In this document: positions 7,432 through 17,637 of the stretch, in pieces
Numbering within the stretch: the first letter of the stretch is position 1
Layout: the number at the start of each line of letters is the position of its first letter
NCBI RefSeq assembly: GCF_000276605.1
Contig: NZ_AKJX01000006.1
Location: 1 to 51,560, forward strand
DNA length: 51,560 bases
Reading direction: 5' to 3'
From: Acidovorax sp. CF316
GTDB lineage: Bacteria; Pseudomonadota; Gammaproteobacteria; Burkholderiales; Burkholderiaceae_C
Translations under genes and position numbers: made by a program
Notes under the pieces: model-generated
Database searches by the model: none
What the model was told of the DNA's origin: nothing
What the model saw: only the letters and a program-made list of their open reading frames with translations

Positions 7432-8838
7432 ATGGCGTCCAAAACCCGTTACATCGTTGTTGCTGTCGTCGGCATTGCTGCCGCATCGGGGGCCGCATGG
7501 TGGCTTCAGCGACCCGCTGCGCCGCCCAAGACGGACGCTGCATCCTCGCCCGCAGGGGGCAACGCCCCCTCGGCCGGTGCGCGGGGCCCGGGCGGGCAGG
7601 GCGGTGCAGGCCGGGTGGTGGCCGTAGAGGCCGTGCCCGTGCGCCAGATGGCGCTGCGCGACGATGCCGAGGCCGTGGGCAGCCTGCGCTCGCGCCGCAG
7701 CGTGGTGCTGCGCCCCGAAGTCAGCGGGCGCATCACGGCACTCAATTTCACCGATGGCCAGCGCGTGCGCCAGGGCCAGGTGCTGGTGCAGTTCGACGAC
7801 CAGTTACCCCGCGCCCAGGTGCAGCAGAGCCAGGCCGAGCTGTCCATCGCCCAGGCCAACCACAAGCGCAACCAGGAGCTGGTGGCCCAGGGCTTCATCA
7901 GCCAGCGCTCGGTCGACGAGAGCGCGGCCAACCTCGAAGTGGCCCAGGCCAAGCTCGCGCTGGCACAGGCCACCGCCTTGCGGCTGCGCATCCTGGCGCC
8001 GTTCGACGGCATTGCCGGCATCCGCGGCGTGAACGTGGGCGACTACCTGAAGGACGGTGCCGACATCGTCAACGTGGAAGACCTGGACGTGGTGTATGTG
8101 GACTTTCGCCTGCCCGAGCGCCTGCAGGGCAAGGTGCGCACCGGCCAGACGGCGCGCGTGGCCTTCGATGCGCTGCCCGGCGTGCGCTACGCCGCCGTCA
8201 TCCAGGCCATCAACCCGCAGATCGATGCCGATGGCCGCGCGGTGGCCGTGCGCGGCTGCATCGACAACCGCCGCCTGCAGCTGCGCCCCGGCATGTTCGC
8301 GCGCGTGACCACGGTGTTCTCCGAACGTGCCAATGCCCGCGTGGTCCCTGAGGAGGCCATCGTGCCCGAGGGCAACAATGCCTTCGTCTACAAGGTGATC
8401 GAGGGCAAGGAGCCCGGCACCCGCGTGAGCCAGCGCACCGCCGTGAAGCTGGGCGCACGTGCCCCTGGCCTGGTGGAGGTGCTGGACGGCCTGGCCGCCG
8501 ATGACCTGGTCGTCACCGCCGGCCAGCAGCGCATCCAGCGCGACGGCACCGCCGTGCGCGTGGTGGTGCTGGGCCAGCCGGAGGCGGCTGGCAAGGCCAA
8601 GGGCGCTGGCGGGCCTGCGCGCGCGGCCTCGGGCGCTGCGTCGGGCACAGCCACCGCGGCCGATGTACCCGCCTCTGCCGCACCGGCTCCCGTGCCGGCC
8701 CCGGCGGCCCCTGCTGCGCCCGCCGCACCTGCGGTGGCCGTGCTGGCCGAGCCGCCGCCCGGCCCCAACCCCTGCCAGGTGGCGGGCACCGCCCCGGGCC
8801 GCCAGGCCCCTGCTGCAGCGCCACGCCAGCCCGGCTGA
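7432..8838 (+). CDS. RND efflux periplasmic adaptor (membrane fusion protein)
   Basis: A 468-residue MexE/AcrA-type adaptor. The N-terminal membrane anchor (YIVVAVVGIAAASGAAWW, about 7-24) is followed by a Pro/Ala linker. Next come the barrel-sandwich segment (GSLRSRRSVVLRPEVSGRITALNFTDGQRVRQGQVLVQFD), an alpha-hairpin (QSQAELSIAQANHKRNQELVAQGF), the second lipoyl half (LRILAPFDGIAGIRGVNVGDYLKDGADIVNVEDL) and the beta-barrel and membrane-proximal domains. It links the inner-membrane pump to an outer-membrane channel. The last 90 residues are an unusual Ala/Pro-rich low-complexity tail. The pump gene follows after 34 nt; no outer-membrane factor gene follows, so a channel encoded elsewhere must serve. 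Confidence 0.93.
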   Translation: MASKTRYIVVAVVGIAAASGAAWWLQRPAAPPKTDAASSPAGGNAPSAGARGPGGQGGAGRVVAVEAVPVRQMALRDDAEAVGSLRSRRSVVLRPEVSGRITALNFTDGQRVRQGQVLVQFDDQLPRAQVQQSQAELSIAQANHKRNQELVAQGFISQRSVDESAANLEVAQAKLALAQATALRLRILAPFDGIAGIRGVNVGDYLKDGADIVNVEDLDVVYVDFRLPERLQGKVRTGQTARVAFDALPGVRYAAVIQAINPQIDADGRAVAVRGCIDNRRLQLRPGMFARVTTVFSERANARVVPEEAIVPEGNNAFVYKVIEGKEPGTRVSQRTAVKLGARAPGLVEVLDGLAADDLVVTAGQQRIQRDGTAVRVVVLGQPEAAGKAKGAGGPARAASGAASGTATAADVPASAAPAPVPAPAAPAAPAAPAVAVLAEPPPGPNPCQVAGTAPGRQAPAAAPRQPG

Positions 8839-8872
8839 GCGAGCCGGCGCCCTCCATCCATGAGCCCCTGCC

Positions 8873-11800
8873 ATGCAACTCGCTGAACTATCGATCCGCC
8901 GGCCGGTGTTTGCCACCGTGCTGTCGCTGCTGGTGCTGCTGATCGGCGCCGTGAGCTTCACGCGCCTGTCGGTGCGCGAATACCCCAAGATCGACGAGCC
9001 CGTGGTCACCGTCAGCGTGCGCTATGCGGGGGCTTCGGCCGAGGTGATCGAGTCGCAGGTCACCAAGCCGCTCGAAGACTCGATTGCCGGCATCGACGCG
9101 GTGGACGTGATCACCTCCATCAGCCGTGCCGAGCAAAGCCAGATCAGCGTGCGCTTTCGCCTGGAGAAGGACGCCGACAACGCCGCCGCCGAGGTGCGCG
9201 ACCGCACCGCCCGCGTGCGCAACCGCCTGCCCGATGCGGTGGACGAGCCCGTCATCGCCAAGGTCGAGGCCGACGCCTCGCCCGTGATGTGGCTGGCCTT
9301 CAGCAGCGACACGCGCACCCCGCTGGAGATCAACGACCTGCTCAACCGCATCGTCAAGCCGCGCCTGCAGACCGTGACCGGCGTGGCCGACGTGCCCATC
9401 TACGGTGAGCGCCGCTACGCCATGCGCGTGTGGCTCGACCCCGAGCGCATGGCCGGCTACCGCCTGACCACGCAGGACGTGGAAGACGCGATCCGCCGCA
9501 ACAACCTGGAGCTGCCCGCCGGCCGCATCGAGTCGCAGCAGCGCGAATTCAGCGTCACCTCGCAGACCGATCTGGCCAGCCCGGCGCAGTTCTCGAACGT
9601 GGTGATCCGCACCGTCAACGGCTTTCCGGTGCGCATCCGCGACGTGGCGCGGGTGGAGGAGGGCGCCGCCAGCGACCGCAGCCGCGTGCGCTTGAACGGG
9701 CGCGAGGCCATCTCGCTGGGCGTGATCCGCCAGGCCACGGCCAACCCGCTGGAGCTGTCGGCCGGCGTGCGCGCCATGCTGCCCACGCTCAAGGCCGACC
9801 TGCCGCCGGACATCGCGATCGACATCGCCAACGACAACTCGCTGTTCATCGACCGCTCGGTGAAGAGCGTCTACACCACCATTGCCGAAGCCGTGGTGCT
9901 GGTGGCGCTGGTGATCTTCGTCTTCCTGCGCACGGCGCGCGCCTCCATCATCCCCATCGTCACCATCCCGGTGAGCCTGGTGGGCAGCTTTGCGCTGATG
10001 TCGCTGGCCGGCTTCTCGATCAACACCCTCACCTTGCTGGCCCTGGTGCTCGCCATCGGCCTGGTGGTGGACGATGCCATCGTGATGCTGGAGAACATCT
10101 ACCGGCACATCGAGGAGGGGCTCGATCCGTTCTCGGCCGCCATCAAGGGCGCGCGCGAAATCGGCTTTGCCATCGTCGCCATGACGCTGACCCTGGTGGC
10201 CGTGTATGCGCCGCTGGCCTTCACCCCGGGCCGCACGGGCCGGCTGTTCGTCGAGTTCGCGCTGGCGCTGGCCGGCGCCGTGGTGGTTTCGGGCTTCGTG
10301 GCGCTCACGCTGTCGCCCATGATGTGCTCGCTGCTGCTCAAGCACAACCCCAAGCCCAACTGGTTCGACCGCTCCATGGAGCGCTGGCTCACGGCCCTGT
10401 CGGACGCCTATGGCCGCCTGCTGCGCTGGATCGTCACCGCGCGCTGGGGCGGCCGGGCGGGGGGCGTGCGCGGCGCGCTGTTCCAGGCGCGTTGGCTGGT
10501 GATCCTGGCCATGGTGGTCAGCGGCGCCGCGCTGGTGCTGGTCTACCCCGGCATGCGCCAGGAGCTCTCGCCGCTGGAGGACCGCGGCACCATCCTGGTC
10601 AACGTCACCGCGCCTGACGGCGCCACGCTGGACTACACCAACCGCTATGCGCTGGAGCTCGAAAAGGTGGGCCGCGACTACCCCGAGTTCGACCGCATTT
10701 TCGCCAACATCGGCAACCCCACGGTAGCGCAGGGCAGCGTGATCTACCGCACGGTGGACTGGGAGAACCGCTCGCGCAGCACGCTCAACATGGTGCGCGA
10801 GCTGCAGCCCAAGGTGGTCGGCCTGCCGGGGGTGAATGCCTTCTTGATCACGCCGCCGTCGCTGGGCCAGCCGTTCCGCGCGCGCCCACTCACCTACGTG
10901 ATCCAGACCTCCGACAGCTACGAGAACCTCAACGCCGTGTCCAACGCCATGATGGCCGAGATCGCCAAGAACCCCGGCATCATCTCCCCCGAGGCCGACC
11001 TGCGCCTGAACAAGCCCGAGCTGCGCATCGCCGTCAACCGCGACCGCGCCGCCGACCTGGGCGTGAGCGTGGACGTGGTGGCCAAGGCCATCGAGACCAT
11101 GCTGGGCGGGCGCACCGTCACGCGCTACAAGCGCGACTCCGAGCAGTACGACGTGATCGTGCAGACCCAGGCCAGCGGCCGCACCACGCCCGAGAACATC
11201 GACAGCATCTACGTGCGCGGCCGCAACGACGCGATGATCCCGCTCTCGAGCCTGGTCAACGTCAAGGAAAGCGTGAGCCCGCGCGAGCTCAACCACTTCG
11301 GCCAGCGCCGCTCGGTCACCATCACGGCCAACCTGTCGCCCGAGTACTCGCTGGGCGAGGCCCTGGGCTTCATGGACGCCACGGCCGCCAAGGTGCTCAA
11401 GCCCGGCTACACCACCGATTTGAACGGCACCTCGCGCGAGTTCCGCAGCTCGCAGGGGGCTCTGGGCATCGTCTTCCTGCTGGCGCTGGTGTTCATCTTC
11501 CTGGTGCTGGCGGCGCAGTTCGAGAGTTTCATCGACCCGCTGGTGATCATGGTCTCGGTGCCGCTGTCCATGATCGGCGCGCTGCTGGCGCTCAAGTGGA
11601 GCGGGGGCTCGCTCAACGTGTACTCGCAGATCGGCCTGATCACGCTGGTGGGGCTGATCACCAAGCACGGCATCCTGATCGTCGAGTTCACCAACCAGCT
11701 GCGCGAGCAGGGCCTGGAAATGGTGGACGCGCTCGTCAAGGCCTCGGCCCAGCGCCTGCGCCCCATCCTGATGACCACGGGCGCCATGGTGCTCGGCGCC

Positions 11801-12022
11801 ATCCCGCTGGCCCTGGCCTCGGGCGCCGGTGCCGAAACGCGCTCGCAGATCGGCTGGGTGATCGTGGGCGGCATGTCGCTGGGCACGCTGCTCACCATCT
11901 TCGTCGTGCCCACCATGTACACCCTGTTCGCGCGCAAGGCCGTGCCCGGGGCCAACACCGCCGTGGCCGCGGAGGAACCCGCCGAGCCGCTGCACCCACC
12001 GCACGACTACGTGGCGAAATAG
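8873..12022 (+). CDS. RND efflux pump inner-membrane subunit, HAE1 (AcrB/MexF-like) family
   Basis: A 1049-residue protein, full RND size. It begins MQLAELSIRRPVFATVLSLLVLLIGAVSF (TM1). The first porter domain follows, then the TM2-TM6 block, in which LVVDDAIVMLENIYRHIEEG supplies the adjacent Asp pair of the proton relay. The second half repeats the plan, with VFIFLVLAAQFESFIDPLVIM and GLITKHGILIVEFTNQLREQG. Such pumps expel hydrophobic drugs, solvents or dyes by proton antiport as a trimer. A short insertion around residues 530-540 (RWGGRAGGVRGALFQ) lies between the halves. It forms an operon with the upstream adaptor. The substrate cannot be read from sequence, and no regulator gene is adjacent on this strand. 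Confidence 0.95.
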   Translation: MQLAELSIRRPVFATVLSLLVLLIGAVSFTRLSVREYPKIDEPVVTVSVRYAGASAEVIESQVTKPLEDSIAGIDAVDVITSISRAEQSQISVRFRLEKDADNAAAEVRDRTARVRNRLPDAVDEPVIAKVEADASPVMWLAFSSDTRTPLEINDLLNRIVKPRLQTVTGVADVPIYGERRYAMRVWLDPERMAGYRLTTQDVEDAIRRNNLELPAGRIESQQREFSVTSQTDLASPAQFSNVVIRTVNGFPVRIRDVARVEEGAASDRSRVRLNGREAISLGVIRQATANPLELSAGVRAMLPTLKADLPPDIAIDIANDNSLFIDRSVKSVYTTIAEAVVLVALVIFVFLRTARASIIPIVTIPVSLVGSFALMSLAGFSINTLTLLALVLAIGLVVDDAIVMLENIYRHIEEGLDPFSAAIKGAREIGFAIVAMTLTLVAVYAPLAFTPGRTGRLFVEFALALAGAVVVSGFVALTLSPMMCSLLLKHNPKPNWFDRSMERWLTALSDAYGRLLRWIVTARWGGRAGGVRGALFQARWLVILAMVVSGAALVLVYPGMRQELSPLEDRGTILVNVTAPDGATLDYTNRYALELEKVGRDYPEFDRIFANIGNPTVAQGSVIYRTVDWENRSRSTLNMVRELQPKVVGLPGVNAFLITPPSLGQPFRARPLTYVIQTSDSYENLNAVSNAMMAEIAKNPGIISPEADLRLNKPELRIAVNRDRAADLGVSVDVVAKAIETMLGGRTVTRYKRDSEQYDVIVQTQASGRTTPENIDSIYVRGRNDAMIPLSSLVNVKESVSPRELNHFGQRRSVTITANLSPEYSLGEALGFMDATAAKVLKPGYTTDLNGTSREFRSSQGALGIVFLLALVFIFLVLAAQFESFIDPLVIMVSVPLSMIGALLALKWSGGSLNVYSQIGLITLVGLITKHGILIVEFTNQLREQGLEMVDALVKASAQRLRPILMTTGAMVLGAIPLALASGAGAETRSQIGWVIVGGMSLGTLLTIFVVPTMYTLFARKAVPGANTAVAAEEPAEPLHPPHDYVAK

Positions 12023-12037
12023 GCCGGTTCGGCCGTC

Positions 12038-13453
<1,416 letters not shown>

Positions 13454-13468
13454 GGTGTTGCAATATAA

Positions 13469-13489
13469 AACGTTCAATTATTGAACGTT
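13469..13489. promoter_or_regulatory. 21-bp perfect palindrome, likely enhancer (UAS) for the sigma54 activator
   Basis: The arms AACGTTCAAT and ATTGAACGTT flank a single T. It is centred about 108 bp before the start site predicted for the -24/-12 promoter at 13561, within the normal range for sigma54 enhancers, and 16 bp upstream of the activator's own ATG, so autoregulation is also possible. Confidence 0.7.
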
Positions 13490-13560
13490 CGTTGCAAATC
13501 ATATACCCCCACGTCGGATGCAGAGAGCGGCGTTCCCAGATAAAGCCGGCCTGCCGCATG

Positions 13561-13576
13561 TGGCACGGAGCTTGCC
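13561..13576 (+). promoter_or_regulatory. Sigma54 (-24/-12) promoter
   Basis: TGGCAC-GGAGC-TTGCC matches the consensus TGGCAC-N5-TTGC(A/T) except at the last base. The invariant GG (13562-13563) and GC (13574-13575) are separated by exactly 10 nt. The predicted start is near 13587, about 23 nt before the ATG at 13610. A sigma54 activator with GAFTGA is encoded divergently. Confidence 0.8.
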
Positions 13577-13609
13577 CTGAAAGCAGGGCCTTCCTATCCT
13601 GCAACACCC

Positions 13610-15220
13610 ATGGCCAACGCTGCTTCCACCGCCACCCACGATCCCTTCGCTCCCTCGCTCGGTGCCGAGCTGCGCCGCGCGGCCGCCGAGGTACCCGACC
13701 AGCCCTTCATCCGCATGGCGGCAGGCGAGTGGTCCTACCGCCAGATCGACGAGGAAAGCGACCGCCTGGCCGCCGGCCTGCATGCCCAGGGCGTGCGTGC
13801 GGGCCACCACGTCAGCCTCATGCTGCCCAATTGCATCGAGATGGCCGTGCTCTGGTTCGCGCTGGCCAAGCTGGGTGCGGTGGCCGCGCCGGTCAACACC
13901 TCGTTTCGCGGCACGGTGCTGGCCGACGCGGTCAACCTCGTGGAAAGCCGCCTGGTTGTGGTGCACGCCAGCTTGCACCCCCAGTGGGCCGACGTGCAGG
14001 CCCGGTTGGCCACGGCCACCCAGGTCTTCGTGGTGGGGGCCGATGCGGCCGATGCCGCAGGATGCTTACCCTACGCCCTGCTGCGCGGCGTGGAGCCCAC
14101 AGAGCGCACCCTGCCGCGCCCCGAAGTCGCTTGCGATGCACTGTGCCTGCTGCTCTACACCTCGGGCACCACGGGCCGCTCCAAGGCGGCCATGATCGCG
14201 CACCGCTTCGTGCTGGCCCAGGCACGGCTGTTCATCGCGGGGCTCGAACTGCGGCCCGACGACGTGCTGTACTGCCCGTACCCGATGTTCCACCTCGACG
14301 CCTCGGTGATGACCATCGTGCCCGCGCTGCTGCTGCGCGGCGTGGCCGCCATCGGCGAGCGCTTCAGCGTCTCGCGCTACTGGGACGAGGTGCGCGCCCT
14401 GCAGGCCACCGTGTTCGACTTCATGGGCGCCACGGTCACCATGCTGTGGAAGCAGGCGCCATCACCCCGCGACCGCGACCACCGCGCGCGCCTGGGCTGG
14501 GGCGTGCCCCTGCCCGCGTTCGCCCCGCAGTTCGAGGAGCGCTTCGGCTGCCGTCTGGTAGAGCTGTACGGCTCCACCGAGGCCGGCGGCGTGATGTACA
14601 CGCCGCTGAACGAACCGCGGCGCATGGGTTCGTGCGGCAAGGTGGCCCCTGCTTTCCGTGCACGGCTGGCAGACCCGCAGGGCGTCGAAGTGCCCGTGGG
14701 CCAGCCCGGCGAACTGCTGCTGCGCCCCGAGCAGCCCGGCCTGCTCATGCAGGGCTACTACGGCATGCCCGAGGTCACGCTCGCCGCCTTCAAGGACCTG
14801 TGGTTCCACACCGGCGACCTGCTGCGCCAGGACGAAGAGGGGTACATGTACTTCGTCGGCCGCACCAAGGACATCGTGCGCCGCCGCGGCGAGAACATCT
14901 CGGCCGCCGAGGTCGAGATGGGCATCGAGACCCACCCCGACGTGCTCGAATGCGCCGTGTTCGGCGTGCCCAGCGAGATGACCGAGGAAGAGGTCATGGC
15001 CTGCGTGGTGCTGCGCCCCGGCGTCAGCCTCCGCCCCGAAGCCTTGGCGCAGCACTGCAGCGAACACATGGCCCGCTTCATGGTGCCGCGCTACCTGCGC
15101 CTGCTGCCCGCGCTGCCCAAGACCCCCACCGACAAGGTCGAGAAATTCCGCCTGCAGGCCGAAGGCATTGCGCCGGGGACCTGGGACCGCGAAGCAGAGA
15201 CGCTGCGCACCACCAACTGA
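13610..15220 (+). CDS. Acyl-CoA synthetase / AMP-dependent ligase (CaiC/FadD-like)
   Basis: A 536-residue ANL-superfamily enzyme. The ATP-binding P-loop YTSGTTGRSKAAM lies at about 183-195. The adenylation motifs LYGSTEAGG (about 320), GYYGMPEVT, LWFHTGDLLRQDEEGYMYFVGRTKDIVRRRGENISAAEVE, and the C-terminal catalytic lysine in TPTDKVEKFRLQ are all present. It activates a carboxylic acid to its CoA thioester through an acyl-AMP. The specificity is not readable; the sequence most resembles crotonobetaine/carnitine-CoA or short-chain acid ligases. It is preceded by a sigma54 promoter and followed after 32 nt by an enoyl-CoA hydratase gene, suggesting an inducible acid degradation operon. Confidence 0.9.
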   Translation: MANAASTATHDPFAPSLGAELRRAAAEVPDQPFIRMAAGEWSYRQIDEESDRLAAGLHAQGVRAGHHVSLMLPNCIEMAVLWFALAKLGAVAAPVNTSFRGTVLADAVNLVESRLVVVHASLHPQWADVQARLATATQVFVVGADAADAAGCLPYALLRGVEPTERTLPRPEVACDALCLLLYTSGTTGRSKAAMIAHRFVLAQARLFIAGLELRPDDVLYCPYPMFHLDASVMTIVPALLLRGVAAIGERFSVSRYWDEVRALQATVFDFMGATVTMLWKQAPSPRDRDHRARLGWGVPLPAFAPQFEERFGCRLVELYGSTEAGGVMYTPLNEPRRMGSCGKVAPAFRARLADPQGVEVPVGQPGELLLRPEQPGLLMQGYYGMPEVTLAAFKDLWFHTGDLLRQDEEGYMYFVGRTKDIVRRRGENISAAEVEMGIETHPDVLECAVFGVPSEMTEEEVMACVVLRPGVSLRPEALAQHCSEHMARFMVPRYLRLLPALPKTPTDKVEKFRLQAEGIAPGTWDREAETLRTTN

Positions 15221-15252
15221 CCATCCAACGAACGAAGAAAGCGAGACCAATC

Positions 15253-16014
15253 ATGAGCTTTGCCACCCACACGATGGACGGCGCCGTCAGCGTCGTCACC
15301 CTGCAGCGCCCCGAGCGACTCAATGCCATCAGCGGAACGCTGCTGGTGGACCTGCACACCGCCCTGCAGGCCGCGCAGAACGAGCCCGCCACGCGGGCCA
15401 TCGTGTTCACTGGCGCAGGCCGCGCCTTCTGCGCAGGCGACGACCTCAAGGAGTTCGGCGAACAGTCCGAAAGCCCCGCCGCCATCGCCGAGCACTGCGA
15501 GCGCATCCAGCAGATCACGCGCGACATCATGTTCGGCCCCAAGCTCGTCATCGGCGCCGTGCACGGCTATGCCGTGGGCGGCGGCTTCGAGTGGGTACTC
15601 AACTGCGACATGGTGGTCGCCGCCGACACCCTGGTCTGCTTCTTCCCCGAAATGGCGCTGGGCCACTTCGTCACCGGCGGCGTCACCCACCTGCTGCCCC
15701 AGGCCCTGGGCCACCAGCGCACGATGGAGCTCATCGTGCTGGGCGAACGCCAGAGCGCCGCGGACCTCAAGGCCCTGGGCCTGGTCAACCGCGTGGTGCC
15801 TGCCGACCAGATGCTGCCCACCGCCCTGGCCCTGGCCGCCGAGGTGGCCACCCGCTCGGCTGGCGCCACCGCGCGGCTCAAGCGCGTGCTGACTTCAGGC
15901 CTGGGGCCGAAGATCGAAGAGGCGCTGGTGGCGGAGGGCAAGGCTGCGAATGCCTGCTTTGCAGACCCGGATACGGCGCTGCGGATCGGGGTGTTTGCGA
16001 AGGGGCGGTTGTGA
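15253..16014 (+). CDS. Enoyl-CoA hydratase/isomerase family protein
   Basis: A 253-residue crotonase-fold protein. Oxyanion-hole segments are visible: RAFCAGDDLKEFGE (about 60-73) and VHGYAVGGGFEWVLNCDMVVAA (about 102-123). The catalytic Glu region (EMALGHFVTGGVTHLLPQALG) resembles hydratases but is not identical to the FadB pattern, so another crotonase reaction is possible. It starts at ATG 15253, 32 nt after the acyl-CoA synthetase, in what looks like the same sigma54-driven transcript. Together the two genes would activate an acid and hydrate (or otherwise process) the resulting enoyl-CoA. No dehydrogenase or thiolase gene is adjacent. Confidence 0.9.
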   Translation: MSFATHTMDGAVSVVTLQRPERLNAISGTLLVDLHTALQAAQNEPATRAIVFTGAGRAFCAGDDLKEFGEQSESPAAIAEHCERIQQITRDIMFGPKLVIGAVHGYAVGGGFEWVLNCDMVVAADTLVCFFPEMALGHFVTGGVTHLLPQALGHQRTMELIVLGERQSAADLKALGLVNRVVPADQMLPTALALAAEVATRSAGATARLKRVLTSGLGPKIEEALVAEGKAANACFADPDTALRIGVFAKGRL

Positions 16015-16043
16015 TGTCGCGCAAGCGCCGTTGAACCGCGCTG

Positions 16044-16685
16044 TCAGCCCAGCAACGGCACCAGATCCGGGTCCCCCTTCGCCATCGCACGCTGGTACGC
16101 CGGCCGCGCCCCGATGCGCTGCAGGTACGCGCGGATGTTGGGGTAAGGCCCCAGATCCAGCGGCTGGAACAGCCGCATGGTGGTGAGCGAGAAAACGCTC
16201 ATCACATCGGCGGCCGTGAACTCCTGCCCTGCGAAGTAGGGCACCTCGCCCAGGCGGGCCTCCACCAGCGCCAGCACCCGGTCCAGGCGCAGCTGCACGT
16301 TCTGCTGCACCGGGTGGTCGGCAGGCAGTTGGGCGCGGTTGACCACCATCATGCGGCCCAGAACGGGCATCAGGTTGCCATTGGAGAAGTGGAACCAGTA
16401 CAGGAACTGCGCGTAGTCGGCATGGTCCTGCGAAAGCTTGAGGCGGCCGCCGCCATGCTGGACGATGATGTACTCGACGATGGCGGCCGACTCGGCCAGC
16501 AGCAGGCTGCCGTCTTCGATGAGCGGCGCGGCGCCCAGCGGGTGCAGGGCCTTGAGTTCGGGCGGCGACAGGCGCGTGACGGCATCGCGCTTGTAGTGCA
16601 CCAGGTCGTATTGCAGGCCCAGCTCTTCGCAGAGCCAGACGATGCGTTCGGATTGGGAGTGGCCGAGGTGGTGGATTTTGAGCAT
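16044..16685 (-). CDS. Glutathione S-transferase family protein
   Basis: A 213-residue protein with both GST domains. The thioredoxin-like N-domain begins MLKIHHLGHSQSERIVWLCEELGLQYDLVHY and has the glutathione-binding stretch HPLGAAPLIEDGSLLLAESAAIVEYI (about 47-72). The all-alpha C-domain includes YFAGQEFTAADVMSVFSLTTM. The N-terminal Ser10 or Ser12 is a plausible catalytic residue. The start is the ATG at 16685; an in-frame ATG at 16724 would add a proline-rich stretch running into the upstream gene's stop. It is downstream of an AraC regulator on the same strand (35 nt gap) and convergent with the enoyl-CoA hydratase. The substrate is unknown. Confidence 0.9.
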   Translation of the reverse strand: MLKIHHLGHSQSERIVWLCEELGLQYDLVHYKRDAVTRLSPPELKALHPLGAAPLIEDGSLLLAESAAIVEYIIVQHGGGRLKLSQDHADYAQFLYWFHFSNGNLMPVLGRMMVVNRAQLPADHPVQQNVQLRLDRVLALVEARLGEVPYFAGQEFTAADVMSVFSLTTMRLFQPLDLGPYPNIRAYLQRIGARPAYQRAMAKGDPDLVPLLG

Positions 16686-16720
16686 GGGTGTTGGATGTTG
16701 TGGGGGAGGGGACGAAAGGA

Positions 16721-17626
16721 TCAACTGGCGCCGCGCTCGTGCCCGCGCACGGCCGTGGGGGCAAAGCCGAAGCGCTGGCGAAAGCGCACCGCGAAGCGCG
16801 AGGGCGATTCATAACCCACCGACAGCGCGATGGATGACACCGGCTGCGTGGTGGCCTGCAGCAGCGTGAGCGCGGTGGCCATGCGCGCGTCCACCAGCAG
16901 CTGGGTGAGCGATGCGCCCTCGGCCACCAGGCGGCGGCGCAGCGTGGCCTCGGACACGGCCAGTTCATTGGCGATGCGGCCGGCGGTCCATTCGGTGTCG
17001 AGCCGACCCGCTATCAGTGCGCGCACCTTGACTGATACGCCGGGGTTCACGGGCGGGGCGTGCAGGGCGATGCCGTGCTGCTCCAGCAGCCAGTGCAGCA
17101 CCTCCAGCACGCGCTGGCGCGCGATGGATGCGGGCAGGGTTGCATCCGGTGCCAGTGACTGCGCAGCGTGCCCGAATGCGCTCGCCAGTGCCGGTGCCAC
17201 CTGGGGCACCAGGCGCACGGGTGCGCCCGCGGCGCCCGTGGTGCCGGGGCGTTCGGCCTGCGCGGTGCGGGCCCGGTAGTAGGGGTCGTCGAGCAGCGCG
17301 GTATCGAACACCAGCCAGCGGGCTTCGTAATGGTCCACGCCGCTGGGGACGGCATTGGTGAAGTCCACTGTCTGGTGGCCGTCGATCACGATGGCCTGCC
17401 CGGGCATGGCGCAGGCCGTGGCACCGCGCTCGGCGCGCACGGTCTTGGTGCCCTGGTCCACCAGGATCAGCGCGGGCTGGTCCATGCGCATGCGCAGGAT
17501 TTCCAGCCCACGCCCCTGCAGCACATGGGCCGCCATGCCCACGCCGGGCAGGGCATGGATGCTACGGGCCAGGGCTGCGCTGTCGGGTGGGGCGTGGCGT
17601 GTGCTGCGCATGGGGCTGTGGTTCAT
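16721..17626 (-). CDS. AraC family transcriptional regulator
   Basis: A 301-residue regulator. The N-terminal two-thirds is a ligand-binding cupin-like domain, with QALILVDQGTKTVRAERG and GQAIVIDGHQTVDFTN. The C-terminal about 100 residues hold two helix-turn-helix motifs: AGRIANELAVSEATLRRRLVAEG and the signature VSSIALSVGYESPSRFAVRFRQRFGFAPTAVR. The start is the ATG at 17626 (MNHSPMRSTRHAPP); the frame stays open far upstream, but that part overlaps the PEBP gene and has no family match. It lies 11 nt after the PEBP stop and 35 nt before the GST, suggesting co-transcription of PEBP-araC-gst. The target is unknown; the adjacent GST or PEBP is a reasonable guess. Confidence 0.88.
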   Translation of the reverse strand: MNHSPMRSTRHAPPDSAALARSIHALPGVGMAAHVLQGRGLEILRMRMDQPALILVDQGTKTVRAERGATACAMPGQAIVIDGHQTVDFTNAVPSGVDHYEARWLVFDTALLDDPYYRARTAQAERPGTTGAAGAPVRLVPQVAPALASAFGHAAQSLAPDATLPASIARQRVLEVLHWLLEQHGIALHAPPVNPGVSVKVRALIAGRLDTEWTAGRIANELAVSEATLRRRLVAEGASLTQLLVDARMATALTLLQATTQPVSSIALSVGYESPSRFAVRFRQRFGFAPTAVRGHERGAS

Positions 17627-17637
17627 GCCGTGCGTGC

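Noticed and set aside
8888..12004. Open frame of over 1000 codons antisense to the RND pump
   Set aside because: It mirrors the codon pattern of the pump gene, is rich in His/Gln/Arg/Gly without any family motif, and has no ribosome-binding site; it is a shadow frame common in GC-rich DNA.
12023..12035. GGCCG-gtt-CGGCC hairpin as a terminator after the RND pump
   Set aside because: A 5-bp stem without a T-run; such GC hairpins are frequent here.
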